Of a DNA stretch of 64,000 nucleotides, positions 1 through 9,942 are shown piece by piece (within the stretch, counting starts at the first letter, position 1; every line of letters begins with the position of its first letter). The stretch lies in the NCBI GenBank assembly GCA_949152475.1, contig OX424560.1:24057106-24121105 (forward strand). The letters run 5' to 3'. The notes below the pieces were generated by a model. That model was not told the DNA's origin. It saw nothing but the letters and a program-made list of their open reading frames with translations, and did not search any database. Position numbers and translations under genes: made by a program. The DNA is from Terebella lapidaria. Its lineage: Eukaryota; Annelida; Polychaeta; Terebellida; Terebellidae.

Positions 1-822
1 CACACATTAAATTGGATAAATTTAGGAAAGGATAGGATAAACACCTATCCTGTTCTAACCCTAATTCTCTGAATACAAATCCAGACTCTATCATGAAGCA
101 TTCAGCGTTCAGGCGAGATTCTTTATAAAGTGGCCATCTCGGACCAATAATGGATGGATATTGAGCATACAATATAACGTGAACTGGATAGGTTCTGGAT
201 AGAACGTTACGGTTGTTTGAGCTTATACATAACAGTTTCATTTAGAACCTTTTCGAAAAGTTCTTTGAGTGGAACATTTTTCGTGGAACCTCAAAGGTTC
301 TTTGTAAAGAAAATTTGGAATGCAACCCGGGTTTGGAATTTGGAAGGTTCAACCCGGGTTCTTTCACAACCAGTGAATTGGGGGTAGGCTACCTTGAAGC
401 TTTTGGGGGTAGGCTACTTCAAGGTACCATCACATAACGTTTAGGTTCTTTGAAAAACTCTCCCTGATTCGAATATATGTTTCCATCCAAAAAAATCAGT
501 TTATATTGACCCATTTCAGGTTCTTTGCAGGTTACTAGTAGGTAAAGAACCTCCAAGTGGTTCAATATTTGTTCACTCCAAAGTACTCAAGTTTCTAAAT
601 AGAACATTTCAGGTTCTTCAAAGAACCTTTCAATTGTTATCAAAAGAATATCCTATGGTTCAAAATAAGTTGTTTGAAACACATCAATTTCATATCGAAC
701 CTTCGAAAGCTCTATAGTTAAAAAAAATAGGTGTATATTTATTTATACGCATAAATCGGGAAAATACTCTGAGTCAAAAACCTTTTACTCCATTCATGCA
801 AAATGAAAGTCCAAGCTAGGAG
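1..822. repeat. Repeat-rich flank, AGGTTCTTTG family
   Basis: No gene is visible here. From about 225 to 720 the motif AGGTTCTTTG and its complement CAAAGAACCT or GAACCTTTC recur many times on both strands. There is also a short direct repeat GGGGGTAGGCTAC at about 380 and 405. The arrangement suggests the remains of a dispersed element built from small inverted motifs. I do not recognise the family and cannot place its ends. Confidence 0.4.
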
Positions 823-829
823 TTAATAG

Positions 830-1060
830 GTCCAAATAAGTCCGACTTGGGACACTGCTGAGACCAATGAAGACCTTATCCAGCCTGGGAACGTGGGAGA
901 GCCTACAGGGGACAATGCTGACACAAATGAAAACCTTATCCAGCCTGGGGGCATGGCAGAGGCTACAGGGGACACTGCCGAGACAAATGACGGACAGATT
1001 TCACTAGTTCCTTCGGCCATACAAAACAATGATAAGAAGCCCAAATTCAAGTCTCCATAG
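830..1060 (+). CDS. Possible lone 3' exon with 21-residue repeats
   Basis: An open stretch of 76 codons runs from just after a TAG at 827-829 to a TAG at 1058-1060. It has no start codon suited to a complete gene. It encodes about two and a half copies of a 21-residue acidic unit resembling GDTAETNEDLIQPGNVGEPT, followed by a lysine-rich tail. The 63-bp DNA period keeps frame and the changes between copies are mostly conservative, which favours former or present coding. TTAATAG at 823-829 could be a weak splice acceptor. No partner exon is visible upstream, so this may be a last exon of a gene outside the window, a transposon exon, or a minisatellite that happens to be open. No family recognised. 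Confidence 0.3.
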   Translation, partial: VQISPTWDTAETNEDLIQPGNVGEPTGDNADTNENLIQPGGMAEATGDTAETNDGQISLVPSAIQNNDKKPKFKSP

Positions 1061-1089
1061 CTCCGTTCCAGAACAAGATGAACCGGGCG

Positions 1090-1750
1090 TCACAGGGAAG
1101 AATCCGTTGGATCTTCCCAAGGTTTTCTGCTTGGAGGATGGCCTCAAGATTTCCTTGCATGTCATCCTTTCCTTCCTAGTAAAAACTCAGCTTGCCTTCT
1201 CTCCATCGTTGGCCTTCACGATCCCTGCCTTGGCTTCGTCTTTAGGCTCGAATCTGATAAAAGACTGTCTTCTATACCCATTGTGGGCTTTGCACTTGTA
1301 ACTTAAGTGAACAAAAAATCTTCGTGCTGGCAAACGTCCGTTGTCATATCGCATCAGTCAATATTCCACCGAGACATACGTTCCGCTTCCTACTCGTCCT
1401 GTTGATTCAAAAGTGTATCCAAGTTTGTTATGACCTGGCCAAGCAGGACTCCACTTGTTCGTTTAAGGTAAGTGCCCATGACGTTAGAGCCATGGCGGCC
1501 TCCCTATATGGGATGTGTTCCCCTCGATCAAGTGATGCTGATGGCAATCCCATAACACCTTTACCTCTTTCTACCGTAGGGACTTGATACGGACGAGATG
1601 GGAGGGTTGTACACCACCTCGAGCCCGTGGTAGCCGTGCACGGTGTAGTCATCCTGTGAGGTGGATGTGGCCCACCTGATATATGTTGCGTTCACTTGTA
1701 CAGATGTTGCTGTTCCACGATTTCGAGTTAAGGTTCGTTAGGGAACCCAC
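1090..1750 (+). mobile_element. DIRS-type retrotransposon fragment (recombinase region)
   Basis: This is a fossil piece of the same family as the larger element at 38.4-44.8 kb. Its + strand aligns by eye with the minus strand of that element at roughly 40.0-39.8 kb and 39.1-38.7 kb. Shared landmarks are a DGLKxSLxVI stretch, LAFTIxAL, LRAGKR and CYDLAxQxSxCSFK, all from the tyrosine recombinase end. It lacks the solo LTR that interrupts the larger copy, so it shows the uninterrupted target. It is broken and heavily truncated, with no gag or reverse transcriptase part. Similarity fades after about 1750. Confidence 0.7.
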
Positions 1751-1899
1751 TGGAACCTGTTTTTCTAAGAGTGAATAATATGTATCTTGCTGTGCAGAAA
1801 AGTCGCATTTCATCAGAGCGACATTGTGGAAGCCGCCACTAGATATTAGATGCATAAATATCAGTGACCTGGAAAGAATACTCATGATTTAGTGATCCA

Positions 1900-2280
1900 G
1901 TACTGAGTTAGTGGCAAATATGTAACTTGAGTGCATGAATGGCGTATCTCATACCAACGAAAGACATTTTGAACGTAATTCGTGGATGAGATTTCGCATT
2001 ATATATACTCTATAATTATCTCAAACACACGCTTTGGGAGGGGGAGTCGATATTCGACATTGTCGTCGAGTTACTTCTTTTCTCCATCCACATAGATCTA
2101 ACATATTCAATATTTCTGGAAAACGTCAGTTGTCGTGTCCAGGCATTTTGCTCAACCAACTCGACGTTCACAATCCCAGCGATTCGATGGAAATTGTCAT
2201 CCCTAGAGCGCATACAGGCCATGCGTGTCAAGAGGGTTGATTTCATCATTTTATCATCAACTCATTAGACAAAAATCGAT
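1900..2280. other. No recognised feature
   Basis: I see no supported gene, RNA or repeat here. The open frames on both strands are short and match nothing I recognise. Confidence 0.4.
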
Positions 2281-2284
2281 AGGT

Positions 2285-2722
2285 ATATACATCAAATGCA
2301 CTGTCCGGAATCCGTTTCGGCAGAGGATATTGGGAAACGATATTTTTCGGTTGGGAAACGATATGTTCGATTGGGAAACGCCAAACTGCAAGGGGGTATG
2401 TGTTGTTTTCCTCAATAAAGTATAAAAAATAGGTGTAATCGTTAATCAGAAGAGAGACAAACATGCGCTGATTTTGTATAAAGCCTCCAGTGTCGACCAA
2501 ACTTGCTATACTTGATGTAATATCATTTTTGTGACATGAAATGCGATGAAAATCACACCGTTTTGAACAAATGAATACTGATAACTAAATCCGTGTCTGA
2601 TGCACACAAAAAGTAAAACGAGTCACGAGAAAGGTATATTACATGATCCCCAACGAAAATAAACATTTTACATCGTCTCATTAATAAATGTTTGCTGATT
2701 TTCTGAACCATTGATGTTTCGG
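2285..2722 (+). repeat. Left arm of long inverted repeat
   Basis: This stretch reappears in inverted orientation at 4641-5072. Landmarks shared between the arms are the CACTGTCCGGAATCCGTTTC stretch, the TTGGGAAACGATA units, a block ending in CAGTGTCGACCAAACTTGC, and a stretch around AATCAGCAAACATTTATTAATG. Several units read GTTTCGATTGGGAAAC, an imperfect palindrome able to form a small hairpin. The two arms are separated by about 1.9 kb. The family is unknown to me; it behaves like a fold-back element. Confidence 0.7.
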
Positions 2723-2739
2723 CGGGTAAACGATACGTA

Positions 2740-3051
2740 TAGAGAAGGCGCCGGTTGGTAATCCATGCTGTTTCGATTGGGAAACGGAAAGTTTTGTACA
2801 TATGAAATACGAGATCAACTGTTATACACAAGCAATACTGTGTGGTCTTTAGTGAAAGGTTACCACGAGTGAATTATTAATTATATGACTGTATAAATAG
2901 AGAAGGCGCCGGTTGGTAATCCATGCTGTTTCGATTGGGAAACGGAAAGTTTTGTACATATGAAATACGAGATCAACTGTTATACACAAGCAATACTGTG
3001 TGGTCTTTAGTGAAAGGTTACCACGAGTGAATTATTAATTATATGACTGTA
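2740..3051. repeat. 158-bp tandem duplication, apparently perfect
   Basis: The unit beginning TAGAGAAGGCGCCGG at 2740 is repeated from 2898. I see no difference over the first 154 bases of the two copies. Each copy carries one GTTTCGATTGGGAAAC hairpin unit. Complete identity suggests a very recent duplication or an assembly artefact. Confidence 0.85.
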
Positions 3052-3059
3052 TGCACAAC

Positions 3060-4260
3060 ATTTTGGGTGTGAAATAAGGTGAATCATGTGCCCGGCTCGA
3101 CATAATAGAAAAAGTTTCGAGATTTTTGTTTCAAAACATGCTAATTTGGGTCCTTGACAATGTGTATTAAGCTGGAGTGCCTTTACGATCGATAGGCCCA
3201 ATATTTAAGCTCAAAAGGCCCAAAATTCAGTTTTTAGCTGTGTTCTCAAAAACTGTCCGATCAGTTTTGAGATTTTTGTTCAAAAAGATTCCTCTTATGT
3301 ACCTTTCTGAAGTGTATAAGTTTTGTTGCCCTTGAATCGCCGGTCTGCATGTGGCGGCCATTTTGAATTTTCGACAGGTTGGTGAAAAAAAAAAGCTTTT
3401 TCGTCCCAAATCAAGTCACTATGGTATCCAACCAAAAAAATGTCCCCCTTTGAAAACTTTTTTGGATTTCACGCAATTTTTCCTTCACAATGGGAGCTAT
3501 ATGGAGTAAACTCCTAGAACACTTAAAGATGGAGCTTACATATTGGCACATTCAAATAGGAAATCATATATTGTGGTTTCGGTGGTGATCTTAAATTTGA
3601 CCTTCAATGACCTCGAAAGGTCAAAGCGCCCTTTTGTGTCAGAAAATTGGTCAATTTTGGTCTTTGGCGGCAATTTTTTCAAAAACTGTTCAGACGGTTT
3701 CAGATTATCGTTTGAAAAGATCACCCTTATGTACCTTTGCGACATGTCTGAGTTTCTTTGCCCTTTAATCGCTCAAAGTGGGCCATTTTGGCCCAAACTT
3801 GGCCCAAATGGGATTTTCCCATGTTAAATTCTCTTGTGCTTTATAATGGAACATATTATTGCTAATATCTAACTTAATATTGAGATTAGAGATTAGGAAT
3901 CAATTGTGGACATAAAGGAAATGATATAAATGAATATTCTCATAACCTTGAATTTCACATTCGACCTAATTTTCAAGGTCACAGGACAAAATGGCTAATA
4001 TCTCGCTCCTTATCGACTTTATAGCTTGGGAATCATTTGTGGACATATAGGAAATGATATACGTCAAATTTCTTGATGACCTTGAATTTGGCCTTGAACG
4101 CTTATTATCGACTTTACAGCTGCCGAATATTCTCATAAGCTTGAAGTTGACCTTTGACCTTATTTTCAAGGTCAGAGCACGAAATGGCTAATATCTCGCT
4201 CATTATCGACTTTCCAACTTAAGATTCAATTGTAAGCATATAGAAAATAATGTCCCCTTT
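3060..4260. repeat. Dispersed repeat carrying TCAAGGTCA sites (copy 1)
   Basis: Non-coding repeat also found at 27.9-28.7, 37.0-37.8 and 63.0-64.0 kb. Shared phrases include CAAAACTGTCCGATCAG-like text, TATGTACCTTTxTGA, GTGTATAAGTTTTGTTGCC, GAATCGCCGGTCTG and GTGGCGGCCATTTTG. Exact TCAAGGTCA or its complement occurs at 3973-3981, 4077-4085 and 4166-4174. The second half is built of blocks containing ATGGCTAATATCTCGCTC, seen twice (about 3992 and 4184). No coding frame is preserved. TCAAGGTCA is the classical monomer site of ERR/NR5A nuclear receptors; use as such here is inference. Confidence 0.65.
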
Positions 4261-4640
4261 GGGCAGACATTGTTGAAAAATTACCATTGCAGACTTTGAG
4301 ACCTTAACATTGTACAGTTCTCCGGTAATATTTCTAAGCTATATTTTTCCCTGTTTCCTCGTCCACAGCGGGTCTCAGTGTTGAAAATGTTTTTTCCTTG
4401 GTGTTTGTCAAATGAGTGCTTCACAATGTGGTTAGAGTCCTCAAACTTGGAATGACAGTTATAACACCTGGCGTTGAAGCCACGAGACGCCATCTGTTGG
4501 AAGAAATAATAAGTATGAATGAATAATAGCCAAAAACGAGCCTTAACGGGCCATAAATTTCCAATAAAATATCGTTTACTAATCGAAACATCTATATCAG
4601 AACTGTTGTCCAATCGGAACAGTATCATTTACCCACCGAA

Positions 4641-5072
4641 ACATCAATGGTTCAGAAAATCAGCAAACATTTATTAATGAGACAATGTAAAATGTTTCTT
4701 TTCGGTGGGGATCATGTAATACACCTTTCTCTTGACTCGTGTCACTTTTTGTGTCCATCATATTTAATCATCAGTGTTCATTTGTTGATTTTCGGTGTGA
4801 TATTCATCGCATTTCACGTCACAAAAACGATATTACTTCAAGTATAGCAGGTTTGGTCGACACTGAAGACTCTGTACAACATCAGCGCATGTTTGTCTTT
4901 CTTCTGGTCAACGATTACGCCTATTTTTTCATACTTTATTGAGGAAAACAACACATACCCCCTTGCAGCTTGGCGTTTCCCAATCGAACATATCGTTTCC
5001 CAACCGAAAAATATCGTTTCCCAATATCCTCTGCCGAAACGGATTCCGGACAGTGAAATGTGTATGCAATAA
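4641..5072 (-). repeat. Right arm of long inverted repeat
   Basis: Inverted partner of 2285-2722. It reads CGTTTCCCAATCGAA and related units where the left arm has TTCGATTGGGAAACG. The spacer between the arms holds the 158-bp duplication and a TCAAGGTCA repeat copy, so either the element was later invaded or the arms are two independent insertions in opposite orientation. Confidence 0.7.
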
Positions 5073-5159
5073 TCATCAAAATCGGATGAGAAATGGGACC
5101 TGTAGAACGCTCTACACAAATATATATTTGGGGTGGGGTGAATCCATAGTATCTGCCGA

Positions 5160-5300
5160 CCTACGTTTAGTAGGAATCCATAGTATCTGCCGGAATACAA
5201 TGACACACCGACGACGAGATAGTAACTCGCCACGGCGAGATAGAAACTCGCCACGGCAAGATAGCTAACTCGCCACGGCGAGGTAATACGCTTCCGTAGG
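5160..5300. repeat. Short tandem block ending in CGCTTCCGTA
   Basis: About three copies of a unit close to GATAGTAACTCGCCACGGC lie at 5215-5283, followed by CGCTTCCGTAGG. The same terminal decamer CGCTTCCGTA closes the inverted-repeat element at 22112-23034, and both contain TAACTCG in their minisatellite units. This looks like a truncated relative of that element with a diverged repeat unit. Confidence 0.5.
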
Positions 5301-5534
5301 ATAGAGTCTGGACGTTACTGTAAATTGACATACCTGTACCCGACAATATTTGAAGAAATATCATTCACAATATGAGACAGGGTGATTGAAAATAAGCGAT
5401 AAATTTATTACTACTCGGCTCAATTTATATTAGGCTGTATCACTATCGATCATGATTCGGGGTAAAATAGTAAACGAACAACACCCAGCAAAACATGTAT
5501 TCAAGTTAGAGACGCGACAAAGTCTTGAGCGCAG

Positions 5535-5677
5535 ATGGTCCAGAATTCCACGCCAGTTGACTCTGGATCCACTCCTGTACGGCCTTTCTTGTGAATGCTG
5601 TATGGTGTCCATGACCCCTTTAGACCACATCTCCGCGCCTAGCATGTCCAGTAGGCAGATCAGGAATGGAAACATGA
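5535..5677 (-). pseudogene. Decayed single exon of a CYP3-like cytochrome P450
   Basis: Read on the minus strand from 5677, this resembles exon 8 of the P450 gene at 21.5-29.0 kb. It encodes VMFPFLICLLDMLG...W..KGVMDT, against VMFPFIIKLLDKLG...W.KGSIDV in the intact gene. A splice-acceptor-like TATAG precedes it and the phase is the same (one base carried over). After MDTI the homology (AFTRKAVQEWIQSQ) continues in another frame, so a small insertion or deletion has broken it. No neighbouring P450 exons are visible. I read it as the last trace of a second P450 gene, most of it destroyed by later insertions. Confidence 0.65.
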
Positions 5678-5769
5678 CTATAAAAGGTTATAATAATGTA
5701 CTTTATGATATTGAACATTAAATCAGAACCTAACTTACAACACGACTCGCTATATCAAGAGTAACAAAA

Positions 5770-8570
5770 AGTCTCATAACTAGGTCAGCTTGGTTTGGAA
5801 TAAACAATTTGTGTTGAATTGTCGAGTTTGGAAATTGATAATTACTCAAGTCTTTCGTACTGGCGTGATGGCAGCGGTGATATTTAGGAACCCGAGATCT
5901 TCAAGAACACTTAGGACTGAATATTTGCACAAAACAAAACAATACGTATTGGTGTTATTATAATCAACAGACCACGTCGCACCCCTCCTCCTGCACACAG
6001 TGACCAGGCTCCAGCACTTGACTGAACCGTTCTCATCTCTGTGGATCCAGACAAGCTACTCCTGCCCTCTGAGCGTGCGTATCTTGCAAGTCTTCACCAG
6101 AAATATAGCCATGTATTTCTCCCGAGCATTAGGAAGTACAATGACTCTTTTAGGAAAGTTCAAGGCCACATCAACATGGGTCCTGTGGAACCTCCACACG
6201 CTAAGGGAGGTGTACAGTTTCACAACAGAGACAACCTGAGCCTCCTCCAAGACAAGATGGACGAGTTGGAGAAGGAAGGTGTACTTGCCAAGTATGAAGT
6301 CCTAGGCGTGGTTGTTGAGCACATGTCACCTAGCTTCTTAGTGAAGAATCGAGGAGGTGGCAGTCGTCTCGTCCCAGCACTCAACAACATTGGCGCCTAC
6401 ACTAAACCAAGCCCATCCCATATAACAACGTCGGATGACGTACTCCAGTTCCTGGCCCAGTGGAAATTCATTATCAAGAGGGACATGACTATTCAGTTTT
6501 TCCAAACTACTAATGACTAAAGGATCCCTGAAGTATCTTGGAATCATCACCCCATTCAAGGGAACCAGAGTCTATACTCCTGCTGCCATGGGTGTGCCAG
6601 GTTCCTCAAAGCACCTAGAATAACTGAGGCCCAGGGTCCTCGGAAATCTCATACATGCAGGTCAGCAGGTGTCGTCATGAAAATCACAGATGATCTGTAT
6701 GTTGGAGGCGACGACCTCCCAATGCTTTTGTATCGCTGGGAGCGAGTTATCCAACAGTTCTTTGTTGTATGTCCTGCTACAACGACGATACTGGGATGAA
6801 TTTGGTCACAGGGTACCAACAGTGTGTCACAGCACAAAATAAATCCTCTCACAAACATGCCAGCCCTACACCACGGTGAAAAGTCTGCTAGCCTGGTGTG
6901 GCGTAGTGAAACACATCAAGGGTTGTTTACCTCAGTATTCCCGACTGTTAGCTACCAGCTGACTACTTGTCATGATATCCAATGGAATGCACACTACACG
7001 GTTGTCAAATCTGCAAGTTTGTGTCAGAATCCCAGTCCTCTGTTGTTATGGCCGTTACTGTCAGCGATGTATTCGATGGAAAATGTTCCATGCCATTCTC
7101 CAACAGAGTGTCTTGGAAAGCATCACAACAAGATTGTGGAGCCCTCCGTCGAATGTACGCTCACCTTTACCAAGGCACCAGACCAAACAAAAAGGCAAAT
7201 CGGATTGAAGGTGTCAAGCGATATTTACGTTTTGCTATCCTGAGTCGTGATGGCTTGCTGTTCGTCAAACAGAGCCTCCCTTTCATGCCCACACGGGAGT
7301 GTATCATTGTTCCTCGACACCTCATTCATGGACTACTGACTGCACTACATCTCCAGCTGAGCCATCCGTCTGCAAGCCAATTGCAAAGACTCTTCAGCAG
7401 ATATTTCTTTGCCTCAGATGTGGAAAAAGAAGTAAAAGATGTCACCTCGTCTTGTGCCCAGTGTGATGCCCTCAAACAATTACCGACAGAACTACTAAAA
7501 TTAGTCTCAGCAAAAGCTTTGCTTGTGATGTAATGTGCAGATCTCGTCAGCGAGTACTGGTTGTGTGTAACACTTCCTCTTCTTTCACCAGTGCCTTGAT
7601 CATCCTGGATGACCAAAGTGACACAATCCTGAATGCACTGTTACAATGCAGTGCAGATAGGAAACACCTCGATGATGCTTTCACAAGCATGCAGGCTCTC
7701 GTGAACCACCCCTTGCTCACCCAACATAGTTTACACATTGAAGTTGGATGAATGAAGAACATTAACAAAAATCCCGTGGCGGAAAAGGCCATCCAAGAAC
7801 TGGAACAAGAACTGGAACAAGACACTAGCCACTACACAGTATCAGAATCGAATGACTAACCACGACCCCAATGCTCTCTCTAAAGCACCCAAGATGATAC
7901 CAGCAACAAAACCCCAAATCGCCCTTGGACAGCTGGTGTATCTCAAGTCTGAAGGATCATGAAGTTCGAGAGTGCTATATTCTAACTCAGGTGGAAGCTG
8001 GCTTCCTCAACATCCAAAAGCTGAGAGGTTCACAATTCCATTCCCGAAAGTACAAAGTAAAACCATCCGAGGTATTCCCAGTGTCCATGTCATGTCCATC
8101 ATCAACACACGGTCATCAGATGACAACGAAATGTGCTTACGCCATCCTGCCTGCAGGTGACCAGGACTTGTCTGATGATATGCCAGTTGCAGATGCTCCG
8201 CGTCGAGACCTAACACCGAGACGTCGAACCGGATGGATGGAATCCGGAGAGTGGGAGACAGGACAGACCACTTTGCGTAATACTGAACATTGATACATGT
8301 ATGTCTTGAATACAGTATGCTTCGTTTCATTGGTGTTACTAATGTTTACATGCCTTTTTTCAGTATATGTCTTGACATGTATTTCCTTGGTAATTGTCAC
8401 AGTAAAGGACATGGTAGATAAGAGAAGTGTTTGCGCCACTCTGTTCACATTTCGTTCAATGCTTTTCATACATGTGGTGTTTTGTTTTTCCATAACTGGG
8501 TTCAGAATAAACAAATTGTGCTGAATTGTCGAGTTTGGAAATTGATAATAACTCAGCTCTTTCACACTCT
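5770..8570 (+). mobile_element. Broken Ty3/Gypsy-like LTR retrotransposon
   Basis: Fossil LTR element. A direct repeat of about 70 bp at about 5785-5860 and 8493-8567 (sharing AATAAACAA and GAATTGTCGAGTTTGGAAAT) looks like the 3' part of two LTRs containing a poly(A) signal. Between them are, in order, part of a reverse transcriptase (about 6040-6510), an integrase zinc-binding region with H-H-C-C spacing (about 7340-7470), part of the integrase core (about 7530-7750) and an integrase C-terminal region with the GQLVYL motif (about 7925-8080). Gag and protease are not recognisable. The element is clearly broken, with probably more than five disruptions and a truncated 5' LTR, so it is old. Confidence 0.75.
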
Positions 8571-8613
8571 CAAAACAGAGTCCCCACTACTTCTACTTAA
8601 TCCGCACTTTGAA

Positions 8614-9246
8614 TGAGACGTGGCCGGCAGAGAAATCGGCAATCACTTTCCGATTTCCCGTGCAGTCCGTGTGCTGCCTAGCAATGCACTGTTAATTTGT
8701 TAGCCCTCACACTCGTGAGCTGCCAGCTATATAAGCTGGCAGCCCATCTTGCTCACTCAGAGTTTTCTCAGAGCAGTCAAGGCGAGAGGACGACGGCGAG
8801 CATGGCCATGTGCTCCACGTCCCCTTTTCCTGGCTAAAGCAGGTTCCCGAGGACCCCGGGAGCAATTTCCAATTGGGGGCCCAGGATGGGGACTACTTAG
8901 ACCCGGGGGCACATGCCCTCTGGAACGGTAGTCCTTCGCCCTGGGATGGTGCGACACAGGCTCTGGCAGACTGTCGGGTTGTCTGGAGTTCTATCCCCGT
9001 GGCAGTGCCATCAGCGAGGCCGGCCAGCAACACGCCCAAGTGTGCGGGTTCTGGGCGCCACGCCCATGACGGTCCGGGCTCGTCACAGCAGGCCAAATTA
9101 CAGTGATGCAATTTCTGTGTAATGTATGACGGCTGGACTTGTTTTGGTGAACTGTTATCTGGTTAAAGTTAAGGAATTTCGATGGCCGCAGTGACCATGC
9201 TACAGAGCAGGGTGCTTGCGCCCTAGGTAGCGTCAATCGTTATACA
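8614..9246 (+). mobile_element. Solo LTR-like repeat, copy A
   Basis: This is homologous along its length to the copies at 9263-9937 and 39091-39761. Common landmarks are TGCTxxxTAGxAA near the start, a TATA box (GCTATATAAGC at 8726), GGGGGCCC, GACACAGGCTCTGGCAGAC, GGCCGGCCAGCAACA and a final ACA. The right end (TATACA, 9241-9246) is well placed and the left end is approximate. No coding capacity. It is the most diverged of the three and therefore probably the oldest. Confidence 0.6.
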
Positions 9247-9262
9247 TATCTTTGAAGATTAT

Positions 9263-9937
9263 TTGGCGATTTTGCCCGAAGATTGCGCCAGGAGTTTGGT
9301 TGTTAACACTATTCTTGTTTTGGCCGCTGTTTTGGTCGTGTTCGGAGCACGTGCGCTGCTTAGCAATGCTCACTGATCTTAGCTCTACTATACTGAAACA
9401 ATGGTCTGACATCACGCCCTTGTCCCTCGTGCGTTGGCAGTATAAATAATGCCAGCCCGTCTTGCTTCCTCGGAGTTGTCTCAGAGCAGCCAAGGCCAGA
9501 GGACGGCAACAAGCATGGCCATGTGGTCTACGTCCCCTTTCTCTGGCTAAGCGGTCTCGCCAGGGCTCCGGGGCAATTTCCAATTGGGGGCCCAGGAGGG
9601 GGGCTATTTTGATCCCGGGGGATGTGCCCCCTGGAATGGTAGTCTCTCGCCCTGGGATGGTGTGACACAGGCTCTGGCAGACCGACTGGCTGTCCAGGGT
9701 TCTAGGCCGGCCATCAACACGCCCATGTGCGCGGGTTCCTGGCGCCACGCCAATGGCATTCAGGGCTCGCCAAAATGGGCTACATTACAATGATGATGCA
9801 ATGTTTGAGTGATGTATTACGGCCGGACCTGATCGACAGACTGTTTACCTGGTTATAGTTATTACCTATGCCCGCCGTGATTCCACAGTGAGCGGATTAT
9901 CCGCATGGACCCGGGATAGTGGGCGTCAAACTTTACA
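9263..9937 (+). mobile_element. Solo LTR, copy B, with 5-bp target duplication
   Basis: 675 bp, flanked on both sides by ATTAT (9258-9262 and 9938-9942). It has a TATA box (TATAAATA, 9441-9448) and ends in TTTACA, like copy C. A 5-bp duplication, length near 670 bp and a central TATA box fit a solo LTR left by recombination between the two LTRs of a full element. No internal region of this family is present in the window. Confidence 0.75.
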
Positions 9938-9942
9938 ATTAT

